This document shows positions 57,950 to 64,000 of a DNA stretch of 64,000 bases, one piece after another (position 1 is the first letter of the stretch; every line of letters starts with the position of its first letter). The notes below the pieces were generated by a model. The model was given only the letters and a program-made list of their open reading frames with translations. It searched no databases and was not told the DNA's origin. The DNA is from Hirundichthys speculiger (taxonomy: Eukaryota; Chordata; Actinopteri; Beloniformes; Exocoetidae). Both the position numbers and the translations under genes were made by a program. The stretch is from positions 1,952,001-2,016,000 of the forward strand of contig JAGFBZ010000012.1 in the NCBI GenBank assembly GCA_018398805.1, given 5' to 3'.

Positions 57950-59240
57950 GAATAAAGCAAAATGCAATGATTTGCAAATCTCATGCCCTCACTTTTTTTT
58001 TCACAAAAGAACATAGAAAACACTTAAAATGTTTAAACAGAGGAAATGTACCACCTTAGGAAAGAAGAGTGCCATGAAGTCATGCTTTTGTAAAGGATGC
58101 AGTATGAGGTTTAGCATTGTCCTGCTGAAAGACGCAAGGCGTTCCCTGAAAAACGTGGAGGAGATGTTGCTTCCGTAGGTGCTTATGCGCCCCCGGATGG
58201 TTCCGGGTGGTTCCTCTCCTTAGTCCTGGAGACATGGTGTCCATGGTTTCCAAAAAGAATTTCAGATATTGTCGAGACATCAATGTCATTTCCATTACAG
58301 AATTATGACTGGTTTTAATGCAGCGCTGCTGGAGGACCTGAAGATCACAGGCGTCCAGAATCGATGTTTGGCCGTGCTCACGGAGATTTCCTTCTGAGTG
58401 TTTTGATGATGTTATGAACTGTAGATCAGTGGTCCCCAACCTTTTTGTAACTGCATACGGGTAACATCTCCACCCATTAGATAAATAGAAAAAAAAAATC
58501 AGGCAGAGTGAGCTTGGTACGTGGGAATCACCTGTGGTGATAAATCCATATTTCAGTAGGACTCCTGGTCTTGTCTGTTGATAGCTTTCTTTTTCTTGGT
58601 AGTCATAGGCTGTTCTTCTTTCTCTTCACTGTGTCTTTCTCCCTTCACAAGGAAACTTTCCAAAGACATCTGTTTATTACTCATTTTGCTAGCTGGGTTA
58701 AAGTTTGGCACTCAAGTGACCGAGATGTAACCGAGAGAATCCGGTCATTCTTTCAAGATAAAAGATTTTTCAAAATAAAAGCTTCGTTCAGACTCATATA
58801 ATAAATAAAATTTAAATAGCTAATTTTTTTCTTGCACGGCCCGGTACAAATTGATCCATAGCCCGCTACCAGTCTGCGGCCCGGGAGTTGGGGACCACTG
58901 CTGTAGATGATTTCATATCTTCACAAATTCATGCTGAAATCGTTTCACAATTTGTAGATGCAGAATCTGCCTTTTTGTACCCGATTAGGTCACTGGCTGG
59001 TTGATAATTAACCTAATTAATTGCAGATTTTTCTTAAAAGGTTTCTTTTTAGGACCACTAAGTGTCTTATGTTACCCATGTCTTAACTTGTTGCTGATAT
59101 CAAATTCAAAGTATTTAGTATTTTCCATGAATATACAGAAGGACAGAATAATACTTTCAGTATTTCAACTGCTTTTCTGTGTTCTGTCGTGAATAAGATG
59201 TGGGTTTCGTGAGATTTGCAAATCGCCTCTTACGCTTACA
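57950..59240 (-). mobile_element. degraded Tc1/mariner transposon, split by a hAT insertion
   Basis: Both ends carry ATTTGCAAAT text (AATGATTTGCAAATCTCAT; GAGATTTGCAAATCGC). On the minus strand near 58080-58155 the piece CVFQQDNAKPHTASF matches the DDE transposase motif of Tc1 elements. It is frameshifted and interrupted at 58427-58900. Outer limits are approximate. Confidence 0.8.
58427..58900. mobile_element. hAT MITE nested in the Tc1/mariner remnant
   Basis: A 474-bp element with ends CAGTGGTCCCCAACC and GTTGGGGACCACTG and the perfect 8-bp duplication CTGTAGAT (58419-58426, 58901-58908). It was inserted after the Tc1 element. Confidence 0.93.
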
Positions 59241-59389
59241 TGCCTTACACACAATGTTCTGACTTTTCAGAATTGGCTTTTTATGACTCCACAAGTTGAT
59301 GAGAACCAAATTAATCTCTCGAAATAGAGCTCTTGGTTTTGTAAATCAGTGTTCAGGCCCTTTTCTGACTGCTTTCGTTGACATACCAG

Positions 59390-59668
59390 AACCGGCGAAG
59401 ATCACAGAGGAGGCGAAGTCCATCAGTGTGACCCAGGGGGATCCGGCCACCCTGGAGGTCAGCTTCTCAGGCACAAAACCGCTGAAGGCCAGGTGGCTGA
59501 AGGCGGGAAAGGAGCTGACCTCAGGCCAAAGACACAAAGTACAGAGCACAGACATTCGCTCGGTGCTCAAGATCCTTAAAACGGAGAAAAGTGACACTGG
59601 CGACTACACCTTTGAGATTTCGAATGATGTCGGAGAAAGTTCCTGCGAAGCCATGCTCACGGTTCTCG
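59390..59668 (+). CDS. ttn: titin exon, tandem Ig
   Basis: A 279-base phase 1-1 exon encoding [20 protein letters not shown] through [20 protein letters not shown]. Same super-repeat position as the exons at 54385 and 61846. Confidence 0.95.
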
Positions 59669-59771
59669 GTCAGTTCTTGATTTGTTCAGGAGAATTTGCA
59701 GTCGGGTTTGTTTCATTTCACCCTCCCGTGATCACGGCTTCTAACGACTGTTTTTCATTTGTTCACGTAAG

Positions 59772-60060
59772 ATCAAATTATTCCTCCGACCTTTACAAGG
59801 AAACTGAAGCAGAAAGAAGGTATTAAGGGATCATTTGCTCATCTGGAGTGTGTCGTGTCCGGCTCCCTGCCGATGACTGTACAGTGGTACAAAGATGAGA
59901 AGGAGATCCAGGCTGACGACAGACACAAATGTACATTCTTTGAGAATGTTGCCCTTCTGGAAATCTCTGATCTCATTCACTAAAGACGGCGGAGGCTACA
60001 CCTGCATCGCTAAAAACAAAGCTGGAACGGTCCAGTGCTCCGGGATCTTGCTCGTGAAAG
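59772..60060 (+). CDS. ttn: titin exon, tandem Ig (288-base type, 1-base insertion)
   Basis: 289 bases, one over 288. It begins [20 protein letters not shown]. At CATTCACTAAAG an extra C (59978) brings TAA into frame; without it the text is [20 protein letters not shown] and on to GILLVK. Confidence 0.93.
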
Positions 60061-60160
60061 GTTTGATTGCCACTGGTTTTTGTTGCTTTAAGCACGAGGT
60101 ATCACAGCTCTGAAACGATTATTTGGAAGCATTGGTTTCTTTTTATTTGTTTTCTTTCAG

Positions 60161-60439
60161 AACCACCGTGCATTCTTGAAAAGCCCGAATCCATGAATAT
60201 TTTGCCGGGTTCAAAGGTCCAGTTTAATGTACTGTTCTCTGGAACGCCGCCGCTGACCATCAAGTGGTTCAAAGACAAGAAAGAGATTTTGTCCAGCGCC
60301 GACTGCTATGTGGGCAAAGACAACACGGCCAGCTCTCTGGAGCTCTTCTTTGCCAAAGCCTCAGATTCTGGAGAATATGTCTGTGAGATCCAGAACGATG
60401 TGGGCTCCACTTCCTGCCAGGCAACGCTCTTTGTCAAAG
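60161..60439 (+). CDS. ttn: titin exon, tandem Ig
   Basis: A 279-base phase 1-1 exon encoding EPPCILEKPESMNILPGSKV through DSGEYVCEIQNDVGSTSCQA. Confidence 0.95.
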
Positions 60440-60577
60440 GTTATCCTCCTTTCTGTTAAAGTGCATTTTGAACTTATTCCTTCTGTTGATCTCTGATGGC
60501 TCCAGAGAAAATCAAGGCTTTGCTTCAAATCGGAGCCATGCACACGATAACGTAGCGTCTTGTTTTATTTTGTTCAG

Positions 60578-60859
60578 AGCCTCCCAAGTTTACCCAGACC
60601 CCAGCTCGCGTGTCTGTGGTCCGACCCGGTCAGAATAAAGTGTTTGAGTGCCAGGTGACTGGCACGCCTGAGATAGACATGTACTGGTTCAAAGAAGGCT
60701 CCGAGATCAACGCCGGCGAGCGCCACAAGATGGCCTTTGTCAACTCCGTGGCCACTCTAGAAATCTGCGGCGCCCACGCCAAAGACGGCGGCCTTTACTA
60801 CTGTGAGGCCCGCAATGAGGCTGGCAGTGAGAGCTGCAGCATGGAGCTCAAAGTTAAAG
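60578..60859 (+). CDS. ttn: titin exon, tandem Ig (282-base type)
   Basis: A 282-base phase 1-1 exon encoding EPPKFTQTPARVSVVRPGQN through DGGLYYCEARNEAGSESCSM. Confidence 0.95.
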
Positions 60860-61111
60860 GTCAGTTGTCACTTATGGCACAGAGACTGAAACTGGTACCA
60901 GGTCACCTTGCCAAGAATATCACCTTGAAAGAGTTACATCGGCATTGATTCAGCTGAGGGTTTTCCTGTTTGTTTCCTAAACTGATGGTATAATAACCCC
61001 ATAAAATAACGGATCAGATTGATCGTAAACAGTCCTGTTGGTATGATATGTTCACAACAGAGTAAACTCTAAAAGGAGCGTCATGTGACGGTTTGTCTTC
61101 TCTCACCTCAG

Positions 61112-61390
61112 AGCCACCATCATTTACTAAAGAGTTGGCTAAAACTGATGTTGTGAAGGGCTCCAGCTCCAGTTTAGAGTGTCAGGTTGCTGGGACGGGT
61201 CCTTTTGAAATAACATGGCATAAAGACGCGAAGGAGATCAAACCCAGCGCCAAGCACAGCCTCTCCCAGGTGAACGGCACCGTGGGCCTGGAGGTGCACC
61301 GATGTGACACCGTAGACATCGGTGAATATCAGTGTACTGTCTCTAACGAGGTGGGGAGCTGTTCTTGTAAGACTACGCTGAGCCTCAAAG
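61112..61390 (+). CDS. ttn: titin exon, tandem Ig
   Basis: A 279-base phase 1-1 exon encoding EPPSFTKELAKTDVVKGSSS through DIGEYQCTVSNEVGSCSCKT. Confidence 0.95.
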
Positions 61391-61480
61391 GTTGGTCTGA
61401 TCTAAATTATAAAACCACCAAACCACCAAACTACCAAAATGTAACACCATTTTTAAAAAAATGTTTTTATTCCTCAATAG

Positions 61481-61759
61481 AACCACCAACATTTACCAAG
61501 AGAATTGAAAACGGGGTTACCGTTCTGGGTAAAACTGCAGAGTTTCAATGCGTTGTGGTGGGCTCTCCCACTCTGACCGTGCAATGGCAGAAAGATGAGA
61601 ACTGGATCTTGGAGGATCCAAAGATTCAGAGAACATTTGAGAACAATGTGGCGACTCTCAGGATTCCCGCCTGTGAGGCGACTCACTGCGGCAGATACAC
61701 CTGCCAGGTGCTGAACGAGGCCGGGCAGGATAAGTGCTTCGCCACCCTTACGGTGCAAG
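61481..61759 (+). CDS. ttn: titin exon, tandem Ig
   Basis: A 279-base phase 1-1 exon encoding EPPTFTKRIENGVTVLGKTA through HCGRYTCQVLNEAGQDKCFA. Confidence 0.95.
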
Positions 61760-61845
61760 GTAATCTGTGCTTAAACACTCCTCATACCGGGTTCCCAGCC
61801 TTGTCAGAAACTACAATGAACCTTTGACTTTGCTTTGCATCACAG

Positions 61846-62124
61846 AGCCTCCTCAGATCACAGAGAAACCCGAGTTGATCAAAGTTACAGTTGGCGATCC
61901 GGTCAGTCTGGACTGTAAGGTGACCGGCTCCCCTGAGCTCCAGGTGAAATGGATGAAGGACGGCAGGGAGCTTCAGTCCATCAGACAGCACAAGCTGGTC
62001 TTTGAGAGCAACATCAGCAGCCTGAGGATTCAGGCTGCTCAGAAAGCAGACGAAGGAGAATACGTGTTTGAAGTGGCGAACCACATCAGCAGCTGTACCT
62101 GCAAAGTCAAAGTGGTCATTCTAG
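61846..62124 (+). CDS. ttn: titin exon, tandem Ig
   Basis: A 279-base phase 1-1 exon encoding EPPQITEKPELIKVTVGDPV through DEGEYVFEVANHISSCTCKV. Confidence 0.95.
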
Positions 62125-62207
62125 GTTGGTGTGACGAGCGCGGCTGGTCCGGTGCGTGACGACGTGACAACCTCTAATGACTTTTCTCACTATTCCTTTG
62201 GTAACAG

Positions 62208-62495
62208 ATCAGGTGATTGCCCCGAGCTTCATCAAACCCCTGGTAGACATGCAGGAGATATTAGGCTCCTTTGTCCAGATGTGCTGCAAAATATCTGGTT
62301 CCCTCCCAATCTCTGTGGAGTGGTACAAAGACGGGAGCAAAATCTCTAGCGGGGTCAAACACAAACTAATTCAGCAGGACAACTCTGTGTCCGTGGAAAT
62401 TGAGCAGCTTGAGAGATCTGATGCAGGATCCTACTCCTGCAAACTGACCAATGCAGCGGGAAGCTGCCAGTGCAGCGGATCCCTCATGGTTAAAG
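62208..62495 (+). CDS. ttn: titin exon, tandem Ig (288-base type)
   Basis: A 288-base phase 1-1 exon encoding DQVIAPSFIKPLVDMQEILG through DAGSYSCKLTNAAGSCQCSG. Confidence 0.95.
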
Positions 62496-62584
62496 GTCAG
62501 ACTGTGCTCTTTGGCTCGATCGGTTATGTAGTCCGAAAACCAAGGTGAGTACCCCTTTAACGTGGCTCATGTTGTTGTCCTCAG

Positions 62585-62863
62585 AACCTCCCAGCTTTGT
62601 GACGCTGCCCGAGCCGCAGGCGGCCCTACCCAACTCCACCGTACGCTTCAAAAGCACATTTAAGGGCACGCCCCCCTTCACGGTCAAATGGTTCAAGGAC
62701 GACACGGAGCTCATGACTGGGCCCGCTTGTTTCACCGGAGTGGACGGGACGTCATGTTTCTTAGAGCTCTTTTCGGTGGCCGTCACCCAAAGCGGGGTTT
62801 ACTCGTGCCAAGTCAGCAACGACGCTGGCTCCGTACGCTGTAGTGCGGACTTGAAAGTCAAAG
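62585..62863 (+). CDS. ttn: titin exon, tandem Ig
   Basis: A 279-base phase 1-1 exon encoding EPPSFVTLPEPQAALPNSTV through QSGVYSCQVSNDAGSVRCSA. Confidence 0.95.
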
Positions 62864-63056
62864 GTTGGATTTGTTTACTCTGAATAAACTCTTATTCCAC
62901 CTTTTCCACCTTTAATCATTTCATGAAGATGCAGCTTCCCGTCAAGTACTGCTTGTGGTGTTTGTGTTGCGTCTGCGTCTCGCCTGTCACTGTCAAATGT
63001 CTCGAGGGTGTCCACGTGCTTCCTGCTGCTAACGTGTCTGTCCTTTGGCTTTCCAG

Positions 63057-63338
63057 AACCACCTCAGTTTGTGCTGAAACTCCCCGCAACAAAGTTTGTT
63101 AAGCGGGGCGAACCACTCCGCCTGGAGTGCAAAGTCAGCGGCACAGAGCCCCTGAAAACGACTTGGTACAAACACGACACCAAGGTCTCGGACGGGGGCA
63201 ACTGCAGGATGTCGTTTACCGACTCAGTGGCAGTGCTGGAGCTGCTCTCCACCAGCTTTGGTGATGATGGAGTTTATACCTGCGAAGCTCAGAACGATGC
63301 TGGCAGCGTCAGCTGCAGCACAACGCTCACTGTCAAAG
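63057..63338 (+). CDS. ttn: titin exon, tandem Ig (282-base type), last in window
   Basis: A 282-base phase 1-1 exon encoding EPPQFVLKLPATKFVKRGEP through DDGVYTCEAQNDAGSVSCST. The donor AAAG|gtcagc leads into an intron that runs off the window. Confidence 0.95.
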
Positions 63339-64000
63339 GTCAGCTTCTCTGACATCCTAAATATCATATCCATTCGCCCTGGTCTGGTTTTTAGTGCTCC
63401 TCCTTAAAGCTGATATCCGTCGCAGTCGAGTTCCCTCGTGTTTCCATCCAGTGATGTAGAGTTTCGTCACGTGCTCTTGTGTTTATCTTGGTTCGTGTCT
63501 TTCCTTCTTCTGCTGCTGATAAGTGTGTGTTCCACTGAGCACCAGGGAAGCTCAGTGGACGCAACATACGTTGCATCTTGCATCACAGAGTGGTAAGAAA
63601 ATGAATGCCAGCCTCTTGGTATTAACTGGTTTTCTGCAGATCAGATCTTCATCTAAGTCACAACAGTAGACATACGCAATTTTCTTAAGCTAATAGCACA
63701 AGCTACAAATTATATTTTCAACAAACCTCTTAACATTCACAGTGCTGGAGGAAAAAGAAAGTGAACCCATAAGGCTTAATTGCTTAGAGAAAAGCTAATT
63801 AGAGACCGTAGTTTGTGCATCTGGAGATCAGTCAATGAAATAAGTTTGGAGAGTGGTTTAGGAATATTTTGATAAAAGACTTGCTGGTCATAAAAAAAAA
63901 AAAACTGCTGATGTGAGCCATGCCCTGCTGAAGGAGGATCTTTGAAGTCATACCATCAAGAGTAATTATTCTGCAAAAGGCATCCAACAGCCATCCAACA
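63339..64000. other. titin intron with a transposon-like remnant at the right edge
   Basis: From about 63740 the text CAGTGCTGGAGGAAAAAGAA and CAATGAAATAAGTTTGGAG resembles a dispersed DNA-transposon repeat known to me from fish genomes. It is truncated by the window. No exon seen. Confidence 0.5.

Noticed and set aside
58571..58801. Hydrophobic 76-codon frame
   Set aside because: Entirely inside the nested hAT MITE 58427-58900.

Overview
This window is vertebrate nuclear DNA from a ray-finned fish. It holds the 5' part of one titin (ttn) gene on the plus strand, from the start codon in the Z-disc end to the tandem-Ig part of the I-band, and the gene runs off the right edge. The fish assignment rests on compact, intron-split titin exons embedded in very many hAT-type DNA transposons and MITEs plus a Tc1/mariner remnant, a typical teleost repeat mix. 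I cannot tell which teleost titin copy (ttna or ttnb type) this is. There is no bacterial or viral content.

Layout. 1-740 is a 20-bp minisatellite. 741-3945 is non-coding upstream DNA or first intron, with a hAT element and a zone of inverted repeats; the non-coding first exon was not found. 3946-18524 carries the Z-disc part: Z1 and Z2 Ig domains (telethonin-binding in other vertebrates), two Z-repeats (alpha-actinin binding), the Z3 and following Ig domains, and an S-P repeat linker. 18632-20325 is one large exon with several Ig domains at the Z-disc/I-band edge. 20415-30348 is a run of small Ig exons interrupted by hAT insertions. 30470-32346 is a 1.9-kb minisatellite inside an intron. 35301-43187 is the novex-3 alternative last exon (stop codon, 3' UTR, six Ig domains). 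47592-51321 is the cardiac N2B exon (two Ig, long unique sequence, one Ig). 51990-63338 is the start of the tandem-Ig spring, mostly one Ig per phase-1 exon, with a six-exon super-repeat.

How it works together. Constitutive exons build a protein that is anchored in the Z-disc and extends as a molecular spring in the I-band. A choice at the exon ending at 34109 decides the product. Splicing into 35301 ends the protein early (novex-3). Skipping to 47592 adds the N2B spring. Skipping further to 51990 is the N2A-type path. All these junctions are phase 1, so all are frame-compatible.

Caveat. Twelve small insertions or deletions break the frame in otherwise clean titin exons. Exon phase arithmetic shows what each change is. 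Most look like residual single-base assembly errors; one is a 10-bp tandem duplication. Exon boundaries were placed by eye from splice signals, phase and remembered similarity to vertebrate titin, not by alignment or transcript data.
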